Assembly (NCBI GenBank): GCA_917880885.1
Contig: OU862913.1
Location: 2,170,001-2,234,000, forward strand
DNA length: 64,000 nt
Source: Limnephilus marmoratus
Taxonomy: Eukaryota > Arthropoda > Insecta > Trichoptera > Limnephilidae
Direction: 5' to 3'
Numbering within the stretch: the first letter of the stretch is position 1; every line of letters starts with the position of its first letter. The notes under the pieces are model-generated. The model did not search any database and was not told the origin of the DNA. It saw nothing but the letters and a program-made list of their open reading frames with translations. The position numbers and the translations under genes were made by a program. Shown one piece after another: positions 1 to 11,874 of this stretch.

Positions 1-1558
1 TTTTTAAATCCAATCTGTCAGGACTTATAATATTATGTAAGTATTGGAAGGAAGGTTTACTTTTTTAATCCATTTTTTTCAATTTTATATAAAAGGGTAT
101 ATTTCAAAATCTTATGAAAATATGATTTGCATATTTATTAATTTTAATTTCTGTAATATTCTCTGTAGGAACGTGTGAAAAAGTTAACTTCAAATAGTTT
201 GTGATGAACTCGCCGTAATGATAATAATACACCGATGATTTCTAAGGGCGCTCTACAACTTAAAATAATTTCAAAAATCCAAGTATCTTCGGGGTTGATT
301 TATGGGTTACACCGGCGACCCCAGCATAGTCACAAAAAAATAGACGAAGACGAAAAGGAATTTAACATTAGCTACAAAGCAGTGCCACATGTTAGGGTCG
401 AGTCCATTAAATACGTCACAGGGCTCTGTTTAGAAAGTGTTCTGACTTTCAAGTACATGCAATAAATTTTGAGATTTTGAAGTTTGGAACTGCGACAAAA
501 AAACTAAAAACATGCGACAACGTCAGAATTCTCCGAATATGGCGATTAAATTGACAAGTTCGATTATTAAGTTGAATATATCGCTATGGATTTAACGAAT
601 TTTGAAGGGATTTTAGAAAAGAAGGTAATAAATTAAAAAAAAACTGTGGAGCCAAGGGCCACACACGGGGAATAAAATTAAGATACAGAAAATCAGGGGA
701 GAGGCTTTGAGAGGACAGTCAGGGACAGATCACGGAAGCGAACGGTTGAAATTAGGCGGATTATCAAATATTAAATCAGAGTGCGTAACAGTCAGGGTAG
801 ATTCGATCTCGGGGACGGACGGATTTTGAGTCAGGGGAAGATCGTTCTAGCGCTCGGTTGAGATTAGGGAGTATCGTTTGCGAGGGTAGTCGAGATTAAT
901 ACGCAATAAAGGCAGGTCAAATGATTGGAGTTCGGTTTGCGAAAATAAGGAAATATTAGTTATAAGTAGGGCAGTTAGGAGATATTTTATCCTCGACGCG
1001 AGATTTGTGTTTGGCAGATGCAATTTGAAACTAATGATTGCATGAGTTTTGTGTTTTGCGAAAGTGCATGTGGTAATTTAATTGGATTGTGCCATCGTGA
1101 ATTCGGTAAGTTTATTTACATTTACATATTTAGTGCGGGCCTTGCAGAAAAATATCCATCCAAGTTCATTGGTTTTCGGAGATGTACTTACAAAAAAAAA
1201 TAGGAGTGAATGGGACTTTAAAGTTGGGTCAGAGTCATAAATCTTTTCAGACTTCCTTCTATTGACTCTTCGGACAATAGCTAATAATTAATTTTGTGTA
1301 ACTAGATTTTTAGGCGGGTTCCCTGTCTGGCAGAGTGCAATTCGCATGCAGTAGAGGTGAAACCTTCAGAAAACTAAACGTCGGGTGATTGACGAATTTA
1401 ATAAGTTAATTGTGGAGTCTATTCATTTTAATATCGTTACCAAGTGCAAAAAATTAGTTCAATTTTATTCTACGAAGCACCCCACGAAGGGGAGGTCGAT
1501 GGGCCACGAAGCACTTCAGAAAGAGGAGGCCGATTTTAGTATCTCATTCACTCGCAGA
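1..1558. other. AT-rich non-coding stretch, nothing recognised
   Basis: No open frame longer than about 76 codons and no recognisable domain in any frame. The part from about 640 to 1000 is less AT-rich than its surroundings, but I could not match it to a gene or repeat family. The segment near 1335-1380 resembles two later segments near 2220 and 2730 (see the dispersed repeat entry). Confidence 0.5.
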
Positions 1559-2830
1559 ATAAATCCTATAGATGTGTTTAGAGTCGCTCGTTTCCGTTTC
1601 ATCTAGATTCAATTCACAACGGTGCTAAAGAAGTTTCACAAAAATAATAAATCCTATAGATGTGTTTAGTGTCGCTCGTTTCCGTTTCATCTAGATTCAA
1701 ATCACAACGGTGCTAAAGAAGTTTCACAAAAATAATAAATCCTATAGATGTGTTTAGTGTCGCTCGTTTCCGTTTCATCTAGATTCAAATCACAACGGTA
1801 TTAAAGAAGTTTCACATCTATAATAAATCTTATAGATGTGTTTAGTGTCGCACGTTTCCGTTTCATCTAGATTCAAATCACAACGGTATTAAAGAAGTTT
1901 CACAAAAATAATAAATCTTATAGATGTGTTTAGTGTCGCTCGTTTCCGTTTCATCTAGATTCAAATCACAACGGTATTAAAGAAGTTTCACAAAAATAAT
2001 AAATCTTATAGATGTGTTTAGTGTCGATCGTTTCCGTTTCATCTATATTCAAATCACAACGGTATTAAAGAAGTTTCACAAAAATAATAAATCTTATAGA
2101 TGTGTTAGTGTCGCTCGTTTCCGTTTCATCTAGTTTCAAATCACAACGGTGCAAAAGAAGTTTTATTAAAAAAAACAGCTGTCAGCATTTTAGAAACCAA
2201 GAATTTACAGTTATGCAGTTTACACGCGGTAGAAGTGAAACCTTCAGAAAACCGAAGGAGACAAGAGTGGGGAGGCCTCGAAGCACCACACCAAGGAGAC
2301 ATCGATTGGTCTGTCTCATTCTCTCGCAGGATAAATCCTATAGATGTGTAGTGTCGCACGTTTCCGTTTCATCTAGATTCAAATCACAACGGTGTTAAAG
2401 AAGTTTCACAAAAATAATAAAACCTATAGGTGTGTTTAGTGTCGCACGTTTTCGTTTCATCTAGATTCAAATCACAACGGTGTAAAAGAAGTTTTCATTT
2501 AGAAAACCAGCTGTCAGCATTTTAGAAACAAAAAATTACCTTATTACAAATTGCGTTACATATTTAGTGCGGACCTTGCAGAAAAGATTCATATCCATTT
2601 GGTTCGGAGCGTGTACCTACCCAAGGTCATGCTGGGACATTTTGAAGTGAGAGGCGCGTTTGTTCGGTTTGGGTCATAAATCTTGAGACTTCCTTCTATT
2701 GATGGGATGTGCGGAACCAGAGTGCAATTCACTTGCGGTAGAGGTGAAACCTTCAGAAAACCAAAGGAGACAAGGGTGGGGAGGCTACGAAGCACCACAC
2801 AAAGAGGAGAACGACTAAAGTACTTCATTC
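1330..2830 (+). repeat. Three dispersed copies of a roughly 80-bp segment around the satellite array
   Basis: The segment is characterised by GGTAGAGGTGAAACCTTCAG or close variants, followed by AAAACC-AAGGAGACAAG and a GAAGCACCACAC motif. It appears at about 1345-1385 (with a variant CACCCCACGAAGG at 1480), 2225-2300 and 2737-2810. The copies flank the 88-bp array, which suggests that one larger repeated unit was interrupted by satellite expansion. No coding capacity was seen. Confidence 0.6.
1559..2165 (+). repeat. 88-bp tandem satellite, about seven copies
   Basis: Units start with AATAAATCCTATAGATG or the AATAAATCTTATAGATG variant at 1559, 1646, 1734, 1822, 1910, 1998 and 2086. The spacing is 87 and then 88 bp throughout. 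Each unit contains CGTTTCCGTTTCATCTAG and ends AAGAAGTTTCACA. Adjacent units differ by a few substitutions. The first two begin with the CCTATAG form, and the later ones share the CTTATAG and GGTATTAAAG variants, so expansion was stepwise. Further degenerate copies lie at about 2325-2500, separated by the dispersed repeat. Confidence 0.9.
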
Positions 2831-2909
2831 TCCGGCAGAATAAATCCTATGGAGGCACGTGTTTTCTCTTCGTTTGGCGTCGCTACTTTTCGACCTATCG
2901 AGTTTAAAA

Positions 2910-3580
2910 TAACAACGGTGCTAAAGAAGTCTTTGGAGAGGTTTTGTTAATTTTAACGGACAAGAGGTAGTTATGTATCTTACGATTGTGTTGCGAGACA
3001 TTACATCGGAAAACCAAAGCTAGGGGTTATTTGAATATAATAAATTGCATTACATTAGGAATACTTAGTCTCAAATATACTTTAGAATTTACTCGGTAAT
3101 TGAAGTTATTTGTTAGGCAAGGTACGTACTAGGTATATCGGTTTGGAAAACAGATGTATTGCATGGTTATTAACAAATTTTATACAATAGAATCCTCAAT
3201 CCCAAAATAAAAAAAACCGACACCTTTTACCTCAAACTTTAGGAATCTCAAGAAAACTGTTATGTAGAGGCCTACATAGGCTAGCTTTCGACTTCGTTGA
3301 AACGCACACTTGGAAGTATCTTACGATTAGGTATATAGTACTTTACGATTAGGTATATTTTATTCGAAATTCCCATTCTAGCTCAAATCTTTAGTATTCG
3401 CGATTGAACGAGACCGTCAGCGCTCTGCTATTATTATTTAGCAAATTTCCTTCTTTCAAATTTAACCGAACGAGTTACGGCGCTGAAGCTGGTGATTGCT
3501 GGAGTGATTTTTTGAGTTAAGCTTCCCTATTCCATGATTTTAGGTTGCACTTTATGCAGTTATGATCTGTGGGCGAAGTG
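2910..3580. other. AT-rich stretch without recognisable features
   Basis: Short open frames only, and no repeat or domain recognised. Confidence 0.4.
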
Positions 3581-4560
3581 AACGAGATGCCGGTGGGCTA
3601 CACTATTTCCCAAATGTGGAGGCGAAGCAAGCGACGATAGGAACTTAGTCCAATTAAATTGGAATCCTTTGTGATGGAGACTTGGAAACCTGTGTCTCTG
3701 AACGGCCCTGAAGCAGTTGAGAGCGAGGCAGGAGCCCTTTCATGATGTCGACGTATATGCTATCACATGTATCGTCATAAAGGCATTGGGGAACGTCTGG
3801 AAGGCAGAGGACGTGCGCCCATAATCCCCCCCCTTCAGCCCCCTTCAGAGGTGTCAGCTGATAAGAGTCGCTGTCGCGGGAGGCCAATTAAATACAGGAC
3901 GGAGATAACGATCTGGCCGGGCTACCTCCGTAATGAAGGAAAAGAAGTGACGAAATTCGCGTTGGCTTCACTACCCTTTGATTACGCTCGTGGGGAGCTA
4001 CCTTGTCAGCGGAACGAAGAGAACACGACATACTGAGTTGGTTTAGCAATCGATCGGCGGCTCTTTGTCGGAAACCGGATAAATTTTCATAATCTTCCCC
4101 AAAATTAGAATTAGGGCATCATCCAGCATCAGGTTGGGAATGTACTTTGGACGAAAGAGTAGAGGGGGAAAGTAAGGAATGGATGATATAGAACTGGATT
4201 CACGCCCCGGTGCCATTCATTCCTGGACCCAGCACCCGGGAAGCCGAGCTTGACATTCCTTCCCCGAGCTGATATTTGAGATGAGCTTGGGATATCACCT
4301 ATCGTAGGGCGGAGGTCCGTGAAGCTACGTGCTACGTGGAGGCCCACCTCCGTCACGCCTGCTTCCGTCATGCGAGGGGAGGTATTTTCATTCAAATCAA
4401 ATACCTACCGATGTTCACCGCGGCTGAAGGCAGACGCATGTTTATAACGTGCTTAGGAAAACGTAAGCATCATTTCTACTGGTTCGAGGCGGTGTGCTGG
4501 ACGGAGAACGGGACTGTTGAGGAGCTGTGTGACTGCAGAGGCGAGGGCCGATGACATCAA
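3580..4560. other. GC-richer block of unknown nature
   Basis: This block is clearly less AT-rich than its surroundings. It contains overlapping short open frames on both strands (for example 3767-4036 and 4336-4554 on plus, 4129-4395 on minus). None has a motif I recognise, none is long enough to stand alone as a gene, and I see no consistent splice structure. It could be a degraded mobile element or an unrecognised exon cluster. Confidence 0.35.
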
Positions 4561-4870
4561 AATCCACCTTTACTAAATTCAAACTTCGCGAGATCAGAGG
4601 GGGGAGCGGCTCCACCGACCTCCTGACATTGCCGTTTGTCTAATCCACTTCGGTTTAATGTTCATGTTCAATGCTATAGGAGTGAATGGGACTCTAGTCA
4701 TTGACATGCTGAAAGACATCACCATCGTCATCATCATCATCAATCCAGCTTAGGGGATGTCACGACCTAAAACCTCGTGCCACCCACGCATTCCTGAATA
4801 CTTCCGGACATCGACTACCACACCATAAATCGAAGCAGATCCTCACATCAAGCGATATGAGATGGCATTT

Positions 4871-5050
4871 CATCAAACAACATTAGCAGTATCACCATTA
4901 TAACGTAGCGGCGTATTGGTTGAGAACACTCCCACTATCATCCTTCAAACCAGAAACACACATCAAACAACATTAGCAGTATCACCATTATAACGTAGCG
5001 GCGTATTGGTTGAGAACACTCCCACTATCATCCTTCAAACCAAAAACACA
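4871..5050 (+). repeat. 90-bp direct tandem duplication
   Basis: The sequence beginning CATCAAACAACATTAGCAGT at 4871 recurs at 4961, exactly 90 bp later, almost base for base through TCATCCTTCAAACCA. A third start, CATCAAACCC, begins near 5051 and then diverges. This is a recent two-copy duplication in non-coding DNA. Confidence 0.9.
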
Positions 5051-5059
5051 CATCAAACC

Positions 5060-6235
5060 CTTTCCCGACAGGAAGCAAAACATGTCGATTTTACATTCGT
5101 CGCTTGCGACCATCAAAATATTCTCTGGAGGTGATGGGATTGGAGGCTGACCGGGCGGTTTTAATTGAACCTCACCAAGTCAGTTGCGGAAATGGAGGAG
5201 TCCAATCGAAGCAAGACATATTTTGTTTCATGTCAATCCCTAGTAATCTCCCAAAAATACCTACCAAAACTCAAAACTAACTAACAAACTTCACTTACCA
5301 CTGTGACTGTAGACTGTAGAACTTGTGCATCCCGGGCCTGTTTCGATTGAATTTTGATTGTAATTTCGTAATTAGAGTACAAATGTCAAATTATTTTATG
5401 TGTTAGCATCCCAAGAACAGCAGAGGATACGCAGCATTACACTAAAGGTAGGATCTTCCCAATTCTCTGTATAAAGGTATATTCATGTACTAGGTACTAG
5501 GGAGGATGACGCGGGTTAATTCCAAAGAAATAATCAGCAACAAACAAGTATAGAACGGACGTTAATAGGGGAGGAAGTTGCACGAATGGTAGAGTTAGAT
5601 ATTTTCAAGTTAGCTAGAGTCAGTCATTGTAAATCGAACCCTAGTGAATTGTAACACGCCATACCTAAAAGAACAAAGGGTTTACCACAAACAAATTATT
5701 AATTAAACTGGATTAACCATATCAAACCCTTAAAACAAAAAATAACACAACGTTAGGGGGTTAATTACAAGTTGCTTAATTGCGAGCATCTTGCCACGTA
5801 TACCTAAAACGTATTACGTAAAGGGTTGTCGAGGCGCTGCCAAAGGAACGAAGGGGATAGCGGCTTGAGCGACGGAGATACAAGGCTACGAATACGAAAG
5901 GGAGATGAACTCTACGTATAGAGTTTACGAATTCGAGGCTACGAACTCTTACGTACAGGGTTAGTTATTCATAAAGCTTTTAAAACTTTTAATTAATTAG
6001 GGGGGGGGGTAAGAGCACATTTATTACAAGTTCCATTGCATAATATAAGTCTTGGATAATTTTTTTTAATTTTTTTAATTCAGCACAAGAGTCCCAACAG
6101 GTAATTTCGTGGAAAACATAAAAACATTGTTTTTACTGTATTTTTTAACGGTTGTAAGGCGCAGTCTTTTTCCTATTTTTTTCCTCCGTGAGGTGCAATC
6201 TAATGAGTGATAACATGTTAAGTTTGTGTCAAAAT
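5060..6235. other. Non-coding stretch
   Basis: No gene seen. There is a G9-10 homopolymer near 6001 and otherwise unique-looking sequence with short open frames only. Confidence 0.4.
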
Positions 6236-6240
6236 TTTAT

Positions 6241-6592
6241 GGCGGCCTCCATAGTCAAGGGGTAAGGCTCTCTTCTGGCAAACCAAACGTTTCGGGTTCA
6301 AATCCCGGTGTGCGCAAATATAATAAATATAAAAATAGTACGCATTACGTTCCAGAGTGAAAAATACTCTCAGTATCGCCCGTGGTGAAACACCACCATT
6401 CAAAATTTAAAATTTGTTTAAAATAGCTTTAGCTGTGTTTGGTAACCAGATCTGAATTCCCAGATACTTTCCCACCTACCTCTTCCCCATCTCATTCCCC
6501 TCTCCACCACCTTTAGCCTCTCAATGTTCCCTAATTGGGGATTTCATAGTCTCACTTGCTTCAGACGGGAGCAGTTGGGTCTCTTGTGCGAT
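6241..6592 (+). mobile_element. tRNA-headed SINE, copy 1 of a family
   Basis: The head at 6241-6315 resembles a tRNA: a box-A-like AGTCAAGGGGTAAGGC and a box-B-like GGGTTCAAATCCC. The body contains the family markers CGTTCCAGAGTG, CTCAGTATCGCCC, TTTAGCTGTGTTTGGT, CCAGATCTGAAT and AGACGGGAGCAGTTGGG. The same body occurs at 35578-35876 and 41986-42371. The head shared with 31216 and 41990 also has a GTGCGCAAATA-like junction. This is a retrotransposed RNA polymerase III SINE, not a functional tRNA. Confidence 0.8.
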
Positions 6593-6599
6593 ATTATAT

Positions 6600-8625
6600 A
6601 TTTTTTCTAATCACACTATTTTTGTCAAAGCGTAACAAAATCATATTTTAACTCAGCCGTTGTGCTTTTGATCGGTCTGTATTTGTTTTGTACTTTCCGT
6701 TTCCGGTAAGAGGTGATAATCTGTATAAAAAAGTGTGAAAAAAAGATTGTCACAGAGATAGTGATGTTTCTTTGGATAAATAATATAATTAAAAATTTTT
6801 TTTTTTTTCAAGTCACAATATATAAATGTTTTATATTTACGTAGGTAGGTATTTACGTACCCTATTATAATAATTTACGTACCCACTTACAAATCTTCTG
6901 TTTAAGGAGGAATTTTTTTGTTTTGATTTATTAAATAAGAGAAATTTAGAAATACACTTTTTTGAACTCGAGAATTATTCGCTGATATGCCCGGCTTTGC
7001 CCGGGCTTAACGTTAAGCTTTTTTTTTTGAAATCGGATTTGTACAATTAATTTTCCATTCTTTTTTATATGGAACTACTTTCTTTTTAAAATAACTTTTG
7101 AAGGTTAAACCCAAAATTATTTAATTATTTTGTTTGTTTATTTCCTACCCTTTTAAAATGGTTGCCAATTCAGAAAGATAGCATCCAATAATATGGAAAA
7201 AAATAAGTTGAAGATAATATTGTTATTTTTGAAATTTGAAACATCGGATTGACAAAAATTACTTCAAACTAAGAGGTTTCAGTAGCGGAATTCGTAAAAG
7301 CATTTTCTCGGTTGGGTGAGAGATCCTGGGTTCGAGTCCCATTTAACACCATTATCTTTTAATGATTAATTATAATTAATCGCCACTAATTATGACCTTT
7401 CAGATCATAAGACAAAAACACAAAAGTCTGTTAATTGCGTTTAATCCCGTCTAATTAAAGTGAATATAAACATCAATAAATACTTATAGAGGAACGAAAT
7501 AGAGATCAAACAAATGCTTATTATTAGTCAGTACACTTCTTGAACACTTATGTTAATTATTTATTTACGAATACATATTCGCCGAAAATTGTATGAACAT
7601 ATTGTTTCCAACAATCTCTGGCATTTTCAACTTTGAAAAAGTCTTCGAAATGCACGTCTGCTATGTCATTAACGATTTTTATGATTATGTAATTAATATT
7701 AATATCTTTTGGTATATTAATGTTAATTAAATAATTAATATATAAATATAATTTTATAACATAGGAGGCCCTGAGAAAAATAATTCCCATTAGGGCCTAT
7801 ATAATATTTGGGGATGCTGTGTGGATTTGTTGTTGTCTGTGTGATATATATAAATACTTATAAGAGATAGAAGAAAATTATTGCATTGAAAATTATAGGA
7901 AATTGTATATTCTACTAAACTTTTAAACATAGTTTAGCCAAAGTTTTCATTGGGAATGAGATATTTGAGAAAAGCTAGATTTCGGCGCGATTTCGGCTGG
8001 TTTTTCAAAATGGCGGCGAAAGCTCAAGTGACCCAAGGTCGAAAACTCAGATTTTACATCAGGGGATGAGTGTATAAAACATATATATAAAAAATCGGAA
8101 CTACCGGAATAATTCCGATCGCGGATCGTTAATTGCACTGGCCTATAAGCAGGTTCCTGTAATAGAACATTTAACTCGGAATTATTATTATAATTCCGAG
8201 TGTTTTGTTTCGATTCCGTGATTTTTCACAGGTATTAAAAAAATATTAATTCGATTGCGCCGCTAACTGTAACTGTTCTTTTCTCCTTGAATTTAAACTT
8301 TATTTTCAAATGTTACTAGAATCTAGACAAGCGATAATGTATCAACCCATGATATAGGTAATAATATGTTTAAAAGAAAATAATGTTTAAAACCGTATTG
8401 GATCCGTCAGGAACCCCGACTATACTACTCATATATCATATTTAGACATCCTAATGTGACCTCTAACATGTTGGCTGGCAATAGTTTTTCCAAAACTTCC
8501 AACATATGTATTATTAGTCCTCTTCTTATTTCCTCTACAAACTTATGAAAAAAGAAAAAAATATATATTTGTATCCTTAAATTATTATAAATATTTTTTT
8601 ATTTTAACTTTATGAGTAAAACCTC
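6600..8625. other. AT-rich intergenic stretch with one isolated tRNA-like relic
   Basis: A tRNA-like relic at about 7275-7350 ends in GGTTCGAGTCCC and ACACC. Otherwise this is AT-rich sequence with no coding signature. A 14-bp perfect palindrome, GCTTAACGTTAAGC, lies near 7006. Confidence 0.4.
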
Positions 8626-8630
8626 AAATT

Positions 8631-9136
8631 GTAATATTTAAATAAATGAAGACAATATAAGCGAAACTCAATCGAAAATCTGGAAACAGAAAAATCAGAA
8701 AAACATATTGACACCTCTGGGACTCGAACCCACGACCTCTTGCTTTCCGGGCAAACGCGCTAACCACTGCGCCACGGTGTCGATATGAAATTCGGTCATG
8801 TTTAACTGTACCATACTTCGACAAAGGACCACCTACATTATCTTGGGAGCATTTAGTTCGGGTTTGAATCTTGCAATCATACATAAAGATAGTTGCCAAT
8901 AATATATGCGTTAAAGAAAATGAAGATAATGTAGGTGGTCCTTAGTCGAAGTATGGTACAGTTAAACATGACCGAATTTCACATCGACACCGTGGCGCAG
9001 TGGTTAGCGCGTTTGCCCGGAAAGCAAGAGGTCCTGGGTTCGAGTCCCAGAGGTGTCAATATGTTTTTCTGATTTTTCTGTTTCCAGATTTTCGATTGAG
9101 TTTCGCTTATATTGTCTTCATTTATTTAAATATTAC
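8631..9136. mobile_element. Foldback element with two 214-bp arms, each carrying a tRNA-like head
   Basis: The left arm (8631-8844) and right arm (8923-9136) are near-perfect reverse complements of equal length, around a 78-bp loop. The outer tips read GTAATATTTAAATAAATGAAG and its complement. The inner tips read CCACCTACATTATCTT and AAGATAATGTAGGTGG. Each arm carries a tRNA-like sequence: 8710-8781 on minus and 8986-9057 on plus. The acceptor strands GACACC/GGTGTC pair. The D arm GCGCAGTGGTTAGCGC and T arm CTGGGTTCGAGTCCCAG are intact. The anticodon loop CCGGAAA would give GGA. There is no long variable arm, so it is not a normal tRNA-Ser. Related single copies lie at 10490-10740 and 20086-20590. 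Confidence 0.85.
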
Positions 9137-9139
9137 AAA

Positions 9140-9610
9140 TATTTTTATTTGTCTCTTTACCTTAATCCAAAATGTCGACAAATTTAAAGAAATTAATTCA
9201 TTTGAATTTATGGTTAAAAAGTTACAAAAGATTTAGTATACCAAAGTAGGTTTTCAATTATTGATACAAAATTAATTCAGTATTGAGGGACAATTTCTTA
9301 GCTCATTAATTCTGGGTCAAGAGGTTAATGTCGTCATCGCATTGTCTCCTGTTATTGTGATTAGCCAGCCAACAATGATTTGAAAAACAGTTACGACGTT
9401 ACTGAATAAATTTAATTAATAATGCTGACCGCCGCACGGTGGGGCCAAACATTATATTTCAATTCAATAAACAAAACAAAAACATGCAATCTTACAACGT
9501 CTCTTCATTTGTTGGAAAGTACCCATTTAGTTGTAGAATAATTACATTAGCAGGTAGACTCGATTGACCCAACCTTTCTACTTGTAAAAAGTTGATGCCA
9601 ATCGTACGTG
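9140..9610. other. Non-coding stretch
   Basis: Nothing recognised. AT-rich with stop codons in all frames. Confidence 0.35.
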
Positions 9611-9617
9611 AAAACAA

Positions 9618-10001
9618 GACTCCAGATACTAATATCTACAGCCTGTATGTCTGACGAATATCTAATATCTAGAGCTCATATGTTGAACTAATATCTACGA
9701 ACTTCAGAGTGTTGACTAATATCTACAGAGCGTAGGTTGAACTAATATCTACAGAGCATAGGTTGGACTAATCAGCTAAATGTGTCCAATAGTCCGATAT
9801 TAGGGATTTTTACATACATACTTACATAAATTAAGTTTTTTAAACTGCATACGCAATATTACGTTATTCCAATATGCTATACACAATTGCAAATCCAACC
9901 TCTGCCAGTAATGTAGATATTCGTCAACACTTTGATTCTCATAGATATTAGTTCGATTTTTTCAGTTTTTGGAATTCCTGTAGATATTAGTAGACGCCTC
10001 C
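9618..10001 (+). mobile_element. MITE-like element, ATATCTACA family, copy 1
   Basis: Bounded by GACTCCAGATACTAATATC and its partial inverse, GATATTAGTAGACGCCTCC. Inside are repeated motifs ACTAATATCTACAGAGCG and GACGAATATCT. A copy in the opposite orientation lies at 29953-30329, with the same termini and order. It has no coding capacity, so it would depend on another element for movement. Confidence 0.75.
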
Positions 10002-10004
10002 GAA

Positions 10005-10485
10005 AACAATACCCCCGTTACGTGTGCCAGCGCATCCCTTAAATTCACATATTTATTTCGAAAGATACCTGATACAATCCCTAAAGTGATTATGGAGCCA
10101 TCATGTTCAGGTATGTATCGTATTTTTTCGCATTATCTTTTTAACAACATTAGTTATATTTATTACTAAAAGTGTGCATTGATTAAATACAAAAATGTGA
10201 TCTCGATTTCTAAAAATTTCATATTTATTTAGAGATTACTTATAATTTCGAAATTACTTTAGGGCAGGGCACCTTCGGGTCCTTCGTGCTTCCATTCGAA
10301 CATTTTTAGACAAGTAGATATTGTAATTTATCTATCACTTTTAAATTTTTGCTTCTTTTTTGCACGAAATTAATCCCTCAGGTCTCGGGCATGTTTTGTC
10401 AGATGGTTAAATAATGTTGTGCTTTGCGATAAAAAAAAAACAAGTTTTAACGTATTCGAATACGAAGAAAAGTGATGAAATATAT
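10005..10485. other. Non-coding stretch
   Basis: No gene or repeat recognised. AT-rich. Confidence 0.35.
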
Positions 10486-10745
10486 TTTCAAATTTTATTT
10501 AAATAAATGAAAAAAACATATTGACACCTCTGGGACTCGAACCCAGGACCTTTTGCTTTCCGGGCAAACGCGCTAACCACTGCGCAACGGTGTCGATATG
10601 AAATTCGGTCATGTTTAACTGTACCATACTTCAACTAAGAACCACCTACAATATCTTCATTTTCTTTAACGCATATATTATTGGCAACTATCTTTATGTA
10701 TGATTGCAAGATTCTATCCCGAACTAAATGCTCTCTAGATAGTGT
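10486..10745 (-). mobile_element. tRNA-headed foldback family, single-arm copy
   Basis: Carries the same tRNA-like head on the minus strand (10523-10594) and the same flank (GAAATTCGGTCATGTTTAACTG, then CCACCTACAATATCTTCATT, then TTGCAATCATACATAAAGATAG) as the foldback at 8631-9136. Only one arm is present. Sequence downstream, with TCTAGATAGTGTCTGGATAAA, is shared with the copy near 20220-20310. Confidence 0.75.
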
Positions 10746-10749
10746 CTGG

Positions 10750-11235
10750 ATAAATCTTTATCCATTTTATTTAATATGCGACATCTATCGACTTTTATGC
10801 AAGTCTAGGATGAATATTTTATTTTTATTCGGACTATTAAAGTTTTTGCTACATAAAATTTTTGAATCCAAACATAAAAAGGTTTCAAATTGGCCACCTT
10901 ACATTTTTTCAAACTAAAATTATTGGTAACAAAAAATACTAAAATCACACACATATTTTATTAGACAAAATCTATGTATATAAAAAAATACGCCTGGGGA
11001 TTAGTGAGATGTCTATATATTGCTATATTAAGCAAAGGAAATTTTAACAGTTATTTAATTTAAACAGTTAATTTATTTTGAAACTTTCAAAATGCCTTCT
11101 TTAAACCCCCGCGAAGGTTTCTGGAATATATCTGGAAAGTTTTTTAGTCAAAAATTTGAGAATGCCATTTTGCAAAACAATGATTGTTAAACCAAAATTA
11201 TATTTTCAAATCTCTTTAAATTAATGAATTTATTT
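10750..11235. other. Non-coding stretch
   Basis: AT-rich. The open frame at 10681-10917 runs through the mobile-element end and is not gene-like. Confidence 0.35.
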
Positions 11236-11239
11236 GAAG

Positions 11240-11475
11240 TACTTACATAATATTTTCGGTATTTGTTTTTGAGGTGTTATGCCGTGTTGCGCTACCTCTT
11301 TCTTTAGCCAACGTTTTGGACAGCGTTGCAGTGTCCATCATCAGGGCAGATCCGGCAGATGCGGTAGATGATTTGCCAGATCTGACATGATGATGAACAC
11401 TGCAATGCTGTCCGAAATGTTGGCTAAAGGAGGAGGTAGCGCAACATGGCATAACACCCCGAAAACAAATACCAA
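11240..11475. repeat. Palindromic repeat of Penelope-terminus type
   Basis: The pieces TGTTGCGCTACCTC, GCCAACGTTTTGGACAGCGT and GTGTCCATCATCAGGG occur first, then inverted equivalents ending CTGTCCGAAATGTTGGC and GGAGGTAGCGCAAC. The same family occurs at about 45230-45400, 45490-45560, 45735-45905, 46885-47030 and 49425-49565. The minus strand of the first half has the order CTGATGA, a hairpin closed by GGACA/TGTCC, then CAAAACGTT. That resembles a hammerhead core with one mutated base. Confidence 0.7.
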
Positions 11476-11559
11476 AAATTCTTTTGGTTGTGAAAATCTT
11501 AAAACGTATCTACTTACAAAATAATTTGAATCGAATCAAGAACTATAGATATTTTAAAA

Positions 11560-11870
11560 GGTACCTGTGTTAGGTACCAAAATTGAGTGATTGTTCTTGT
11601 TATAAATATAAGTACAATACTGAATATTTGTAATAATTTCACGAAAAATGAAACTTTGAATAAAAAAAATTGTAACAGGTGGCACGTGAGCTGTTTGAAG
11701 ACTGAATGTACTGGGACTGAAAATAAGGAAGGCGGGAGATGGGTTGGCCGGACGGGGGAGTGGTAGCGGGAGTGGGAAGGCGGAGAAGGTGGTGTTAGTT
11801 CAGTACCTCCCTTGTACATATTATCTGAATGAAGAAAGTTTGAATAAAATTGTCATTGAGACAGTGTCAG
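11560..11870 (-). repeat. Dispersed repeat, opposite copy at about 30880-31115
   Basis: The segment around AGGTGGCACGTGAGCTGTTTG, with the following purine-rich GGCGGGAGATGG and GGGGGAGTGG blocks, is the reverse complement, with divergence, of 30900-31110 (CAAACAGCTCACATGCCACCT at its end). The purine-rich strand gives accidental long frames on both copies. No protein family recognised. Confidence 0.6.
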
Positions 11871-11874
11871 AGGG

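Noticed and set aside
235..465. Short plus-strand frame near the left edge
   Set aside because: 76 codons without motif, in AT-rich sequence with many chance frames.
1559..2165. Regular direct repeats as a CRISPR-like array
   Set aside because: The full 88-bp unit is repeated with no unique spacers, and the genome is eukaryotic.
8986..9057. True tRNA gene
   Set aside because: It lies in a foldback element together with a mirror copy. The base before the anticodon is C, not T, and a Ser anticodon without the long variable arm is inconsistent.
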